From: Pokkaliibacter sp. MBI-7
GTDB lineage: Bacteria; Pseudomonadota; Gammaproteobacteria; Pseudomonadales; Balneatricaceae
Direction of reading: 5' to 3'
Assembly: GCF_029846635.1 (NCBI RefSeq)
Contig: NZ_JARVTG010000002.1
Coordinates: forward strand, 558,001 to 622,000
DNA length: 64,000 nt
This document shows positions 17,624 to 27,141 of the stretch, piece after piece; the first letter of the stretch is position 1; the number at the start of each line of letters is the position of its first letter. Both the position numbers and the translations under genes were made by a program. Below the pieces are notes generated by a model that ran no database searches, was not told where the DNA came from, and saw nothing but the letters and a program-made list of their open reading frames with translations.

Positions 17624-18751
17624 TTACGCTCCCGGCAGAGGAGGAGGCATGCTGGCGAACAGTGGAGACAGCTCCGCCACACTGCCAGCCTCGGCCCAGT
17701 TGGCCATACCCTGACACCAGACCAGTGATGAACGTGTCATCTCGCCGCTGGTGACCTTGCCCTGCAGTGCTGACAGCGGGAAAGGGCCCGTCTGCTGGCC
17801 ATTCACCGCGACGAAATAGGGATGAGCCTGCGGCAGGGGAGGTGGCATCACCGGCGCTGCGGGAGGCTGCGAGCTGCCCTGCTGCGCAGAAGACGGCTGA
17901 GTCATGCTTTGCCCCAGCTGCTGGGCCATCGCAAAACCCATGCCCATACCAATACCTGCACTGGCGTCACCGCCGGGGTTTTTAGCGGCCTGTTCCATGG
18001 CGTTGGCAGCCTGAAACTGGGTGTATTGCTGCAGATTACCGATGATGCCCATGGACGAGCGCTTATCCAGTGCGGTTTCCACTTCAGGTGGCAGAGAGAT
18101 GTTTTCCACCAGAAACTGCTGCAGTTGCAGGCCGTACTGCTCGAAGTCCGGGTTCATGCGCTCACGCATCAGCGCCGACAGCTCATCATAGTTGGCCGCA
18201 AGGTCGAGCACGGGGATACGGCTTTCTGCCACTGCGTCAGAGAAGCGCGTTACCGCCAGGGTTTTCAGCTGTGAATGAATATTGTCGAGGGTGAAATGGC
18301 CGTTGGTGCCGACGATTTCCATCAGCAGCTTTTCAGGCTCAGTGACCTTGATGCTGAAGTTGCCGAAAGCCCGCAGGCGCAGCGGACCGAATTCAGGGTC
18401 ACGCAGCATGATGGGGTTCTGGGTACCCCACTTGTTGTCGGTAAAGGTGCGCAGATTGATAAAGTAGACTTCGGCCTTGAACGGAGAATGGAAACCGTAT
18501 TTCCAGCCACGCAGTGTACTGAGAACCGGCATGTTTTCGGTCTGCAGCTCATACATGCCCTGCTGGAAGATGTCGGCGATCTTGCCCTGATCAACGAAAA
18601 TCGCCACCTGCTGCTGGCGGACGATCAGTTTTGCACCGTATTTGATTTCGTTCTCGTAGCGCTCAAAGCGCCACACCAGAGTGTCATCGCTGTCATCAGT
18701 CCATTCGATGATGTCGATAAACTCGCCAGTGATCTTATCCCAAAATCCCAT
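17624..18751 (-). CDS. SPFH-domain protein with C-terminal GYF_2 domain (YdjI-like)
   Basis: A 375-residue protein. Residues about 25-240 form an SPFH (stomatin/prohibitin/flotillin) domain of the YdjI type, starting GFWDKITGEFIDIIEW. Residues about 245-320 are a low-complexity linker rich in Gly, Met, Gln and Pro. Residues about 320-365 (YFVAVNGQQTGPFPLSALQ...LVWCQGMANWAEA) are a GYF_2 domain of the kind that binds proline-rich partners. Both the linker and the very end contain MPPPLP motifs, possible self-ligands. It is the first gene of a two-gene operon with the zinc-ribbon protein and probably forms membrane-associated oligomers. Confidence 0.8.
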   Translation of the reverse strand: MGFWDKITGEFIDIIEWTDDSDDTLVWRFERYENEIKYGAKLIVRQQQVAIFVDQGKIADIFQQGMYELQTENMPVLSTLRGWKYGFHSPFKAEVYFINLRTFTDNKWGTQNPIMLRDPEFGPLRLRAFGNFSIKVTEPEKLLMEIVGTNGHFTLDNIHSQLKTLAVTRFSDAVAESRIPVLDLAANYDELSALMRERMNPDFEQYGLQLQQFLVENISLPPEVETALDKRSSMGIIGNLQQYTQFQAANAMEQAAKNPGGDASAGIGMGMGFAMAQQLGQSMTQPSSAQQGSSQPPAAPVMPPPLPQAHPYFVAVNGQQTGPFPLSALQGKVTSGEMTRSSLVWCQGMANWAEAGSVAELSPLFASMPPPLPGA

Positions 18752-19094
18752 GGTAAGACTCCTAGTCAGGTTGCCCGTATTGGTAGCAGGAGAGTGTACA
18801 GGAAACAGGAAAGTGTATAGGAAATGGCAGGGATGTCAGCCTGTCGTATCTGAGCAAACCGGGTTCGTTACCATGGTGGAGGAGGGTGAAAGCCTGCTTT
18901 GTGGCTGAGATTGTCCGCTGCCCACAATATATAACTTTCAGCGAGCTCATATGTGGAAATGCACGAATAGCTTAACTGGCGTTATCAGTCTGATAAAAAT
19001 ACAGGTTGCACATAAAACCAAAACATAAACAAGACTGTTTTATTTTTTACCGCTGTTTTAGGATTTGCTTTTTTAAACTGGACATATGTGAAAT
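18752..19094. other. Intergenic region between SPFH operon and SMR gene
   Basis: No gene is seen. Near the SPFH start there is a 19-bp tandem pair, AGTGTACAGGAAAC (from 18793) and AGTGTATAGGAAAT (from 18812). The right half, 18920-19094, becomes very AT-rich and should hold the promoter of the SMR gene; no sigma-70 box could be fixed with confidence. Confidence 0.4.
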
Positions 19095-19427
19095 ATGAAT
19101 TCATGGATCTTTTTAGGGATTGCTATTACGTGTGAAGTGGTTGCAACTTCGTTACTTAAGGCTAGCGACGAATTTTCTAAGCTAATTCCATCTCTTATCG
19201 TTGTTGCTGGCTATGTTGGTGCGTTCTATTTCCTTTCTCTCGCATTAAAAACTATTCCGGTAGGTATAGCCTATGCGGTATGGGCTGGATTAGGCATTGC
19301 TGCGGTGGCCGCTATTTCCTGGCTGGTCTACGGACAGAAGTTAGATTTTCCGGCAATAGTAGGGATCTTATTCATACTCGCCGGTGTCATTGTGCTTAAT
19401 CTGTTCTCAAAAGCAGTTGCACACTGA
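19095..19427 (+). CDS. Small multidrug resistance (SMR) efflux protein
   Basis: A 110-residue inner-membrane protein with four helices. Glu14 in ITCEVVATS is the essential proton/substrate-binding residue of EmrE, and the AYAVWAGLG motif of helix 3 is present. It works as an antiparallel dimer exchanging protons for quaternary cations or, in guanidinium-exporter relatives, guanidinium. Its base composition is lower in GC than its neighbours and it has no clear ribosome-binding site, which fits lateral transfer. It lies alone. Confidence 0.9.
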   Translation: MNSWIFLGIAITCEVVATSLLKASDEFSKLIPSLIVVAGYVGAFYFLSLALKTIPVGIAYAVWAGLGIAAVAAISWLVYGQKLDFPAIVGILFILAGVIVLNLFSKAVAH

Positions 19428-19513
19428 AGGGCAGATGTTTTTTTTAAATTTTTTTCGGGTGTATTAAATTGGCACATGGTACGCGAATTCAACTCAGAAG
19501 TGCGACTCTTGCT

Positions 19514-19530
19514 ACACTCATCATGAGTGT
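19514..19530. repeat. Perfect 8-bp palindrome nested in a wider inverted repeat
   Basis: ACACTCAT-C-ATGAGTGT forms a perfect hairpin. It is enclosed by GAATTCA (19485-19491) and TGAATTC (19544-19550), an outer inverted repeat. No T tract follows. It lies about 90 bp past the SMR stop and could be a cruciform, operator or weak terminator. Confidence 0.5.
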
Positions 19531-19619
19531 CGAACTCAATATCTGAATTCCCGAAATAAGCTGAAAAGGAAGGTGGATGTAAATGATCAAAAAGGAGAGG
19601 GTGGTCTGGGTGATTAAAT

Positions 19620-19648
19620 AAAAAACCGCCTAGCAGGCGGCTTTTTTA
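19620..19648. terminator. Bidirectional terminator next to cold-shock gene
   Basis: AAAAAACCGCC (19620-19630) and GGCGGCTTTTTT (19636-19647) form a stem with A and T tracts on opposite sides. It lies 22 bp past the stop of the minus-strand cold-shock gene and can also stop transcription from the left. Confidence 0.85.
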
Positions 19649-19669
19649 ACAAGTGTTTTGGGTGTTGTA

Positions 19670-19876
19670 TTAAACAACACGAACCTTGTTTGCGCATGGG
19701 CCTTTCTGGCCCTGGCCAATATCAAACTCAACTTTCTGACCTTCGATCAGAGTAGCAAAACTGCCACCTGCCAGGATTTCAGAATGGTGTACAAAAAGAT
19801 CTTTGCTACCATCATCTGGAGAGATAAAGCCAAAACCTTTATCGGCATTAAACCACTTAACTGTGCCTTTGTTCAT
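19670..19876 (-). CDS. Cold-shock protein (CspA family)
   Basis: A 68-residue single cold-shock domain, an OB fold that binds single-stranded RNA and DNA and melts RNA structure. The RNP1 motif KGFGFI and RNP2-like DLFVHH are intact, as is the opening NKGTVKWFNADKGFGFI. The long gene-free stretch upstream (to about 20100) is compatible with the long structured leader of csp mRNAs, but no cold box could be identified by eye. Confidence 0.97.
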   Translation of the reverse strand: MNKGTVKWFNADKGFGFISPDDGSKDLFVHHSEILAGGSFATLIEGQKVEFDIGQGQKGPCANKVRVV

Positions 19877-20496
19877 ATTGTACTCGTCTTCATAAGGTGA
19901 GAATTAATAAGACTTTTTCCACTATCACCATTACGAAAACAGATAATCATTGCCAACATTTTCAGCGTCACTGGAAATACTGTACTGCAAATTATTTATC
20001 ATTATCACGTAAGAAATAGGAAGGGTCTCGCAGCACTGCTAGACAGAAAATTCTATCTTTCGAAAATGAGTTTCCGGAAGAAGTACTTGGTGTCACTCGA
20101 TTGCAGAGTCAACACCATACCTTAATTACTACCCGATTGATAACTTTATTATTGGAAGTGTTGAAAAAAATTTGGATGATGCGTTGATTGGTTAAGAAAA
20201 AGTACCAGTCAGCCTCAGAAAGAAGAACCCTTACTCCTTGTAATGCATCAGATTTACCAAGTGCTTGCCCTTCATCACTGCCAGCAGGAATACAGTTTTT
20301 TATCATTTATTTTTCGCGTTTTATTTTTCCAAGTAAAAATCATAGTGCGATTTTTTGATGCTGTGACATCGCAAAGCGCTGCCGGAGCGTCTGCTCAGGA
20401 GCATGGCCGACAAAACGGTGATAAGGTGTCCGGCGCATCTGAATAGGCGACACTCGTTGCCCGCTATATCCCCGATACCATCACAAGGACCCGTGT
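19877..20496. other. 620-bp AT-rich region without a recognised gene
   Basis: This separates the minus-strand cold-shock gene from the plus-strand gene at 20497. Short open frames exist on both strands (for example 20109-20306, minus) but have no ribosome-binding site or family similarity. A near-palindrome AGACAGAAAATTCTATCT lies at 20041-20058 and could be an operator. The left half probably contains the csp promoter and leader. Confidence 0.4.
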
Positions 20497-21087
20497 ATGC
20501 AGCCCACCCTCAAGCAAGACACTTCAGTGAAGCATACCGCTGCGGCTGAACCACTTTCATCACTGTTACCGCACTATGCCTTTGAGGAAGTACACAGCAT
20601 TCTGATTGATGCACCCGCAGAGGCGGTGATGCAGGCTGTGCAGGAGCAGAACATAGCAGGCGACCCTCTGACCCGGACGCTGCTGAGCGTCAGAACAGCG
20701 GTAGTGCGCTGGTTACCGCGCCACCGGCACGCCAGAGAGTTTGGCCTGCACAGCTTCACGACTTTGTATCAGTCACAACACTGGTATTGCCTTGGTCTGG
20801 CAGGTCGCTTCTGGCGGCTGGATTTTGGGCTCGATGTTATTACTGATCGTGAGGCGTTTATACGGTATCAGCGCAATGCGCGACTGGTGCTGGCCTTTCA
20901 TGCTGAGCCTTGCGCTGAAGGTGACCGCACCCGGCTCACCACCCTGACCCGCATTCAAACCTTTGACCGTATGGCAGGGCTGATGATGAGGCTGTACTGG
21001 CTGGTGATCCGTCCCGCCAGTGGTTTGATCAGAATGCAGATGTTACGGCGGATTAAATCTCAGGCAGAACAATCTGACGTGGAATGA
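20497..21087 (+). CDS. Unknown protein, possibly SRPBCC or DUF2867-like
   Basis: A 196-residue protein without a signal peptide. The segment FEEVHSILIDAPAEAVMQAVQEQNI (residues about 30-55) looks like the first strand and helix of START/SRPBCC-type folds. The ARLVLAFHAEPCAEGDRTRLTTLTRIQTFD segment fits later strands of such a beta sheet. Residues about 165-185 are hydrophobic (MRLYWLVIRPASGLI) and could be the long C-terminal helix. AAGGA lies about nine bases before the ATG. It is a single gene with no linked partner. Function not known. Confidence 0.6.
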   Translation: MQPTLKQDTSVKHTAAAEPLSSLLPHYAFEEVHSILIDAPAEAVMQAVQEQNIAGDPLTRTLLSVRTAVVRWLPRHRHAREFGLHSFTTLYQSQHWYCLGLAGRFWRLDFGLDVITDREAFIRYQRNARLVLAFHAEPCAEGDRTRLTTLTRIQTFDRMAGLMMRLYWLVIRPASGLIRMQMLRRIKSQAEQSDVE

Positions 21088-21202
21088 CTTGCAGTTAGTT
21101 GTCTTCGGAAGAACAAAATTATTTTGTCATCGTGGTGCGGCAAATACGGCAGAGACTGCGAAGCGGCAATAAGCAGTAAATGACCTGAGTAATAGATGGC
21201 CT

Positions 21203-21364
21203 AACAGGCTGTTGAAAATCTATCTGCGTTGCCGAATACCGCGTCAAAAACAGGCTCAAAATGCTCATTTAGCTCACTAAACTCCGCTTTTTCGCCTGTT
21301 TCTTGTGCCCTCGGGGTATTTCCTTGTCTCGGCTGCCTCGATAACGTTTTTCAACAGCCTGCTA
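21203..21364. repeat. MITE-like element with 16-bp terminal inverted repeats
   Basis: AACAGGCTGTTGAAAA (21203-21218) and TTTTCAACAGCCTGC (from 21348) are inverted repeats bounding about 160 bp that encodes nothing. A TA dinucleotide lies at both outer edges, as expected for Tc1/IS630-type insertion. It occupies much of the 436-bp gap between 21088 and 21523; the rest shows no gene. Confidence 0.65.
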
Positions 21365-21523
21365 AGTAATAGTCGGAAAGAATCCATTCGCTGTATTGCG
21401 TTCAGGGCACCACAGGGGGAGCGCTTGCTGCCCTGTGGCAAGTCGAGCCGGAGAGCACAGGGCAGGGCGGGCTGATCAGAGTGTAGCGGGCCTGCGAATG
21501 CGGCATTGAGTTTAAAAGTACGC

Positions 21524-22462
21524 TTAGCTGCTGACTACGTATCTGTTTCTGCCCTGTACTTTTGCTTCGTACAACGCTTTATCTGCAGCCTGAATAAGGT
21601 GTACAGGCTCAAAATCGCGTTTAGGCACAATCGTCGCTACCCCAATGCTGACAGTGACAAGCTCGCTGATCTCTGAGCTGCCGTTGGCTATTTTAAGATC
21701 GTGTACTGCATTGATGGCAGCCCGGGCACGATCAACAGCGCCCGCCTGATCGGTATAGAGCAAGATGCAGGCGAACTCTTCGCCTCCGTAGCGACAAAAA
21801 ACATCTGTTGGCCTGCGCATCTCTGCTTTCAGTGCTTTTGCCACGGTACGCAGGCACTCATCCCCAGCCAGATGACCATACTGGTCGTTGAAGCGTTTGA
21901 AGTAGTCGATATCCATCATCAGCAACGACATGGGCCGTTCTTCACGCTGGCATAGTCGCCATATGTTGTTCAGGGCCTCGTCAAAGCGCCGCCGGTTCGC
22001 AACGCCGGTGAGGCCATCTACCATGGCCATGTTCTTCATGAAATCGAGCTGCAGTTTCAGCGCCAGCTGAGTTCTGACACGAGCCATGACGGTGACAGGA
22101 TTGATCGGTTTGGAGATGAAATCGACTGCGCCGAGCGAGAAGCCAAAGGCCTCGTCAGTGCCATCCGTTTGTGAGGTAACGAAGATAACGGGAATATCTT
22201 CTGTTTCCCTGTTCGCTTTGAGTGCTCTGCATACATCATGGCCGCTGATATCGGGCATCACTACATCAAGCAGTATCAAATCGGGCTTCTGAGCCTTTGC
22301 CTGCTCTATGGCCTGTGCCCCGCTCGTGGCCATCAGCACCTCGTATTCCTCTTTGAAGACCTGATTGAGGGTGCGGATATTGATCGGCTGATCATCAACA
22401 ATCAGTAAGCGTAGCTTTCCCTCATGGTGGGGCAAATTTCTCAACACGTCTTCCAGATTCAT
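21524..22462 (-). CDS. PleD-like response regulator with diguanylate cyclase output
   Basis: A 312-residue protein. Residues about 16-130 form a receiver domain with phospho-acceptor Asp66 (LILLDVVMPD) and the Lys in FISKPIN. Residues about 145-308 form a GGDEF domain with active site GGEEF (226-230). An RxxD inhibitory site (R217-D220) lies five residues before it, so product inhibition is expected. It makes cyclic di-GMP upon phosphorylation. It starts 14 bp after the hybrid kinase stop and is the last gene of the operon, the natural target of that kinase. Confidence 0.93.
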   Translation of the reverse strand: MNLEDVLRNLPHHEGKLRLLIVDDQPINIRTLNQVFKEEYEVLMATSGAQAIEQAKAQKPDLILLDVVMPDISGHDVCRALKANRETEDIPVIFVTSQTDGTDEAFGFSLGAVDFISKPINPVTVMARVRTQLALKLQLDFMKNMAMVDGLTGVANRRRFDEALNNIWRLCQREERPMSLLMMDIDYFKRFNDQYGHLAGDECLRTVAKALKAEMRRPTDVFCRYGGEEFACILLYTDQAGAVDRARAAINAVHDLKIANGSSEISELVTVSIGVATIVPKRDFEPVHLIQAADKALYEAKVQGRNRYVVSS

Positions 22463-22476
22463 GTACCCCAGTCCCT

Positions 22477-25400
22477 TTATAACTTTTCAGTTAGCCCGGC
22501 AAGTAATGACCTTGCCTTGTCAAATTCCAGTGCTTCGGCGTATGCCAGCAGCTGTCTCAGCTCACGGAGTATATGCTCATCTGCATCCAGCGTCGCAAGC
22601 AGCTCTTCAGCCAGGTCGATGGCCTTGAGATTACCGGCTTCAAGATAGGAGCTTAATTCGGTTAACGAGGCACTCGCAGCGTTAATACGGGCTCGTGCAC
22701 CGAGACCATCAGATTTCGCTGGAGGGTTTTGTGTGCTTACAGGAGCACTGATCATGCTCTGCAGGCTGGTCTGCAAATCGGTTAAGCCTTCCTCTGCCAG
22801 TGACCGTAGTACCCGGACCATATCATCCGTCATTGCCTTGCGCTGGGCATCATCTGTGGCAGATTTGAGCTGCATCTCCCATGTCACAACCTGCTGATAT
22901 AAATGACTGAGCCCGATCGTGCCTGAGGTTCCCTTTAACGTATGGAGGAGCGCTTTTAGCGACAACCAGTCGTGATTCGATATCGCTTGCTCAAGCTCCG
23001 TCAGCTGTTGCTGGAGATTGACCTCAAAGTCCTTCACCAGGCTGCGGTACAGTTTTTCGTTACCACCAAAGCGGGCCAGAATGGCATTGATGGGTTCCTG
23101 GGCGCTCTTTTTGCTGTTGTGGCTAATCGCTTGCTCGCTGCTGCCTGACGTACTACCGGACTGCGCATCCTGCCCGTCAGCCGCTTGTGTCACCGCGCCA
23201 CTTCGCTGCGTATGGTAAAGGATGGCCTCAATGACGCGCGGCAGATCAAGAGGCTTGCCAAGATGCCCATCCATCCCGGCTTTGAAGCATTGTTCCTGAT
23301 CCGCCAGGGATACGTTGGCCGTCATTGCCAGAATCGGCAGCTTGGTAAAACGCTGATCAGAGCGAATGCGCCTTGTTGCCTCAAGACCATCGATATCTGG
23401 CATTTGCATATCCATCAGGACCAGATCATATCGGGTGGCACCCTCTGTGACCCTGGTCACACCTTCAAGCCCGCCATGCGCCATATCCAGCAGAGCACCT
23501 TCGTTCATGAGCAATTCCGAGGCCACCTGACGGTTGAACTCATTATCCTCGACCAGCAGCAGTTTCAAACCGTGCAGGGGTTTACGGCTTAATGCTGGGC
23601 TGAGACGCTCCTGTGTATCGTTTTTCTCACCGTTAAGTACTCGGGCTACAGTCGAAACGAGTTGCTGGGGTGTTACAGGCTTGGTGAGAAAGTCCTCAAA
23701 GGGGGCCGTTCCTGCATCATGCCTCGTCAAGATCTCTTCGCGGCCAAAGGCGGTCACCATAATAATGGCGGGTGTTTTTCCCGGCGCCGCTAAAGACTTA
23801 ATGGTGATGGCTGCATCGATACCGCTGATATCAGGCATTCTCCAGTCCATCAGGATGAGCTGGATGTCTTGTGCTGCGTCAGCCGTTTCTTTAAAGACGT
23901 TAATGGCCTCCGTGCCTGAGCCTGCTTGCAACACGTTGGCTCCCAGGTCTTTCACCGCACCGCATAACAATTCCCGGGCACATTGATTGTCATCTACTAC
24001 CAGCACATTCAGAGGCAGATGCCTGGTGAGAGACGCTGAGTCGTGCGGCTGAGAGTCCATGTCGACAGGAAGCGTAATATCAAACCAGAAGCAGCTCCCG
24101 TGACCTGGCTCGCTCTTCAGTTGCAGATCGCTGTCCATGAGGTTGATCAGACGCCTGCTGATGACCAGCCCCAGGCCTGTCCCGCCATAACGACGAGTCG
24201 TCGAGGCCTCTGCCTGTGTGAAGCCTTCAAATATGCGCCCCTGCTGTTCCTGACTGATACCTATACCGCTGTCGATAACGCTGAATCTCAGCCGGGCGGT
24301 CTCTTCGGTGCTTTGCTCAAGTAGCTGAATTTTGAGGATGACCTGACCCTGGGGGGTGAATTTAATGGCATTGCTCGCAAGGTTGGTCAGTATCTGCTGC
24401 AGGCGGAGCAGATCGCCTGTCAGGCTGAGTGGTAGCCGTCGATCAATATCAAACAACAGTTCAACATCTTTTTTACCCATATTGGCAGACAGTACGACGG
24501 CCAAATCGCTCATCAGCTCGTTAATCTGGAAAGGGTGGTTATCCAGTACCAGTTTGCCTGCATCAATCTTGGAGTAATCCAGAATGTCATTCAGCAGACT
24601 CAGCAGAGAGGTGGCGGCGATCTGCGCTTTGGAGGCGTACTCGTCTTGTCTGGTCGTCAGTTCTGTGGTGCGCATCAGCTGCAGCATGCCGAGCACTGCA
24701 TTCATCGGTGTTCTGATTTCATGGCTCATATTGGCAAGGAACATCGACTTCGCTTTGTTGGCAGAGTCTGCCTCTTCCTTAGCCAGGCGCAGACCACTTT
24801 CCAGCTCCCGTTCTGCAGTGATATCGCGATTGATGCCGGTCACTTTGACCGCATTTCCAAGAGGGTCCCGCTCTACATAGGCTCCAGCGTGAATGTAGCG
24901 TGCTTTGCCGCTGGGAAGGTTTAACCGGAAAACAGGGTCATATATTCCAGTACCTGCAACAGCAGCGTTGAGTTTCTCGACCGCCACAGCGACATCATCA
25001 GGGTGAACACGGGCTTCCCAGTGGCTGTAATTCAGGCCCGACTCGCGCAGGCTGACGGGGTATTCATACAGCTGGTACATCTTGTCGTTCCAGCTGAGGG
25101 AGTTATCGGCAATCAGCCAGGTCCATATGCCCAGCTCCGCCACCTCTGAGGCCATCAGCAACTGGTCTGTCGTGGACAAAAGCTGGCGCTGTGCTGCCAG
25201 CAGTGCATCTTTTTGTTGTTTCTGTTCGGTTATGTCGGTTGCAATACCAAGGTATCCGGTAATCTCGCCGTCGTCGGCCCGTATGGTGGTAACGACCAGC
25301 ATGACGGGAAAGTGGGTGCCGTCTTTGCGTACATAGGTCCACTCGCGCGTCTCCGCTCCCAGCACCTCCGGCTTTTGCACAAATACTCTGAAACCCTGCA

Positions 25401-27084
25401 CAGGAAAGCCAAGCTCTGCAGAGAGCGTCTTACCACGTTCAACCACCTCTGCTTCGACGTGGATGATGGCAGGAGTGAATCGGTTGAGTACTTCGCCGGC
25501 CTTATAACCCAGCATGCGTTCAGCACCATTATTGAACAGCCTGATGACCCCTTCGGTGTCGGTAGCGATAATCGATATCTCCGTCGCCGCAGAGAGCACG
25601 CTGTTTACCAGTGCATTGAGCTTCGCCAGTTCTGCTGTGCGCTCCTGTACCTGCTTTTCAAGGTTGGTGTTGAGCTCATGGATCTGTGCCTCTGCTTCTT
25701 TTTGACGTGATATATCTCTGACCGTTTTAGAGGCGCCAATGACTTTATTGTTGTCTGAATATATCGGAGAGACGGTGACTGAAACGGGGATGTGAGTACC
25801 GTCTTTACGACGGCGAATAGTCTCGAAATGAGGAATGGATTCACCCTGAGATATGCGTGACAGAATCGACAGCTCCTCCGTTCTCCTGTCTGGCGGGACA
25901 ACCAGCTCAAGAATGGACCGGCCGACGGCTTCCTGCCGTGAAAAGCCAAAAATCTGCTCTGCGCCACGGTTCCAGCTGGTAACCGTGCCATCAAGCGTCT
26001 TGCCGATGATGCCATCGCCAGAACTTTCAACAATGGCGCTTAATCGTGTTTGCTCTTCGTGCAACCGTCTTCTGTTGTTCAGGTTAGTGGTAATGGCACC
26101 TACCAGAATTGAAATGAGTATAGAAATCGCGGCGCAAAGAGTACCGACGACAGTAACATTGGGCAGGTGCAACTCTTTGACAAACTGGGGGGTGACCGCA
26201 GAGTGAAAACGCCATGTTCGCCCAAACATTGTTCTTATTTCATCACGCTGATACTGCCCGGTCATTGTGCTGTCGTTATTGCTATAGAAATCGACGATTC
26301 GGTCTGGCTCCGTCACATCTGATAGTTTCAAAATGGTTTCTTCATTTTCCAGCCCTAAACCTTTCAGAACCTCTTCCATTAGCAGGGGGGCATAACTCCA
26401 GCCAAAGATCATGTTCTCTTTATCAAAAAGGCTTTCCGGTGTTTTTCCACCACGGTAAATGGGCATCATTATTAAGAACGATTGTTTAGGGTTGCCCGTA
26501 GCCTGCACCAGTGTAATAGGGCCTGTAAGGCGAACTTCGCCACTTCTCATCGATGACTCGGCAGCCAGTCGGCGATTTCGTTCAGAGGCGATATCAAGAC
26601 CGACAGCAGCTCTGTTGCGGTCTACTGGCTCAATGTACTGGATAACGTAACGATCACCGTCATTAGGGTTAAGCTCCCGGATCGAAAAATCAGGCCAGCC
26701 GTCTTTACGCGCTTCTTCTACAAACTGTTTTTCTTTTTCTCTCGGGACTAACCGAATAAACCCAAAACCGCGTGCGCCGGGGAATTCACTGTCGGTATCC
26801 CGCGTTAAGCTGTATTGATAGAAGGCGGCTCTTGAAAGATCATTTTCTCCTGCCGTTAATATCGAACCACGGGCGCCGCGTAAGCCATACTGATAAAGCG
26901 TAATGCGCTCGGTGACACGCTGAATAGTGGTGAGGGTGTTCTCTCTGACAGCATCATTGATACGCTGCTGGTTAGAAAGATGTATTTCGTAGCTGATGCC
27001 AATGCTTAAAATGATGCCGACCAGCAACACAGCGAGGGCCATTGTATTTTTTATTGCAGATATGACACTGATACCCGTTCGCAT
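22477..27084 (-). CDS. CHASE-PAS hybrid histidine kinase with two receivers and Hpt
   Basis: A very large sensor (1535-1538 residues). In order: membrane helix near residue 20, periplasmic CHASE domain (about 60-310), second helix (about 325-350), PAS (about 360-480), a short coiled coil, two more PAS/PAC units (about 510-640 and 670-800), HisKA with MSHEIRTPMN, HATPase with the N box NAIKFT and GGTGLGL, two receiver domains (LILMDWRMPD and LVLMDMQMPD), and a C-terminal Hpt with HTLKGTSGT. It is a complete phosphorelay in one chain. ATG at 27084 has AGGA eight bases upstream; ATG at 27093 is the alternative. Confidence 0.93.
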   Translation of the reverse strand: MRTGISVISAIKNTMALAVLLVGIILSIGISYEIHLSNQQRINDAVRENTLTTIQRVTERITLYQYGLRGARGSILTAGENDLSRAAFYQYSLTRDTDSEFPGARGFGFIRLVPREKEKQFVEEARKDGWPDFSIRELNPNDGDRYVIQYIEPVDRNRAAVGLDIASERNRRLAAESSMRSGEVRLTGPITLVQATGNPKQSFLIMMPIYRGGKTPESLFDKENMIFGWSYAPLLMEEVLKGLGLENEETILKLSDVTEPDRIVDFYSNNDSTMTGQYQRDEIRTMFGRTWRFHSAVTPQFVKELHLPNVTVVGTLCAAISILISILVGAITTNLNNRRRLHEEQTRLSAIVESSGDGIIGKTLDGTVTSWNRGAEQIFGFSRQEAVGRSILELVVPPDRRTEELSILSRISQGESIPHFETIRRRKDGTHIPVSVTVSPIYSDNNKVIGASKTVRDISRQKEAEAQIHELNTNLEKQVQERTAELAKLNALVNSVLSAATEISIIATDTEGVIRLFNNGAERMLGYKAGEVLNRFTPAIIHVEAEVVERGKTLSAELGFPVQGFRVFVQKPEVLGAETREWTYVRKDGTHFPVMLVVTTIRADDGEITGYLGIATDITEQKQQKDALLAAQRQLLSTTDQLLMASEVAELGIWTWLIADNSLSWNDKMYQLYEYPVSLRESGLNYSHWEARVHPDDVAVAVEKLNAAVAGTGIYDPVFRLNLPSGKARYIHAGAYVERDPLGNAVKVTGINRDITAERELESGLRLAKEEADSANKAKSMFLANMSHEIRTPMNAVLGMLQLMRTTELTTRQDEYASKAQIAATSLLSLLNDILDYSKIDAGKLVLDNHPFQINELMSDLAVVLSANMGKKDVELLFDIDRRLPLSLTGDLLRLQQILTNLASNAIKFTPQGQVILKIQLLEQSTEETARLRFSVIDSGIGISQEQQGRIFEGFTQAEASTTRRYGGTGLGLVISRRLINLMDSDLQLKSEPGHGSCFWFDITLPVDMDSQPHDSASLTRHLPLNVLVVDDNQCARELLCGAVKDLGANVLQAGSGTEAINVFKETADAAQDIQLILMDWRMPDISGIDAAITIKSLAAPGKTPAIIMVTAFGREEILTRHDAGTAPFEDFLTKPVTPQQLVSTVARVLNGEKNDTQERLSPALSRKPLHGLKLLLVEDNEFNRQVASELLMNEGALLDMAHGGLEGVTRVTEGATRYDLVLMDMQMPDIDGLEATRRIRSDQRFTKLPILAMTANVSLADQEQCFKAGMDGHLGKPLDLPRVIEAILYHTQRSGAVTQAADGQDAQSGSTSGSSEQAISHNSKKSAQEPINAILARFGGNEKLYRSLVKDFEVNLQQQLTELEQAISNHDWLSLKALLHTLKGTSGTIGLSHLYQQVVTWEMQLKSATDDAQRKAMTDDMVRVLRSLAEEGLTDLQTSLQSMISAPVSTQNPPAKSDGLGARARINAASASLTELSSYLEAGNLKAIDLAEELLATLDADEHILRELRQLLAYAEALEFDKARSLLAGLTEKL

Positions 27085-27141
27085 ACGAAGCATCCTTTTT
27101 TATATCCGTTCTTTTTTATGAATACACAGGCATCAGAAAAA

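Noticed and set aside
20109..20306. 65-codon frame in the gap upstream of the cold-shock gene
   Set aside because: No ribosome-binding site, no family similarity, and it lies in an AT-rich spacer.
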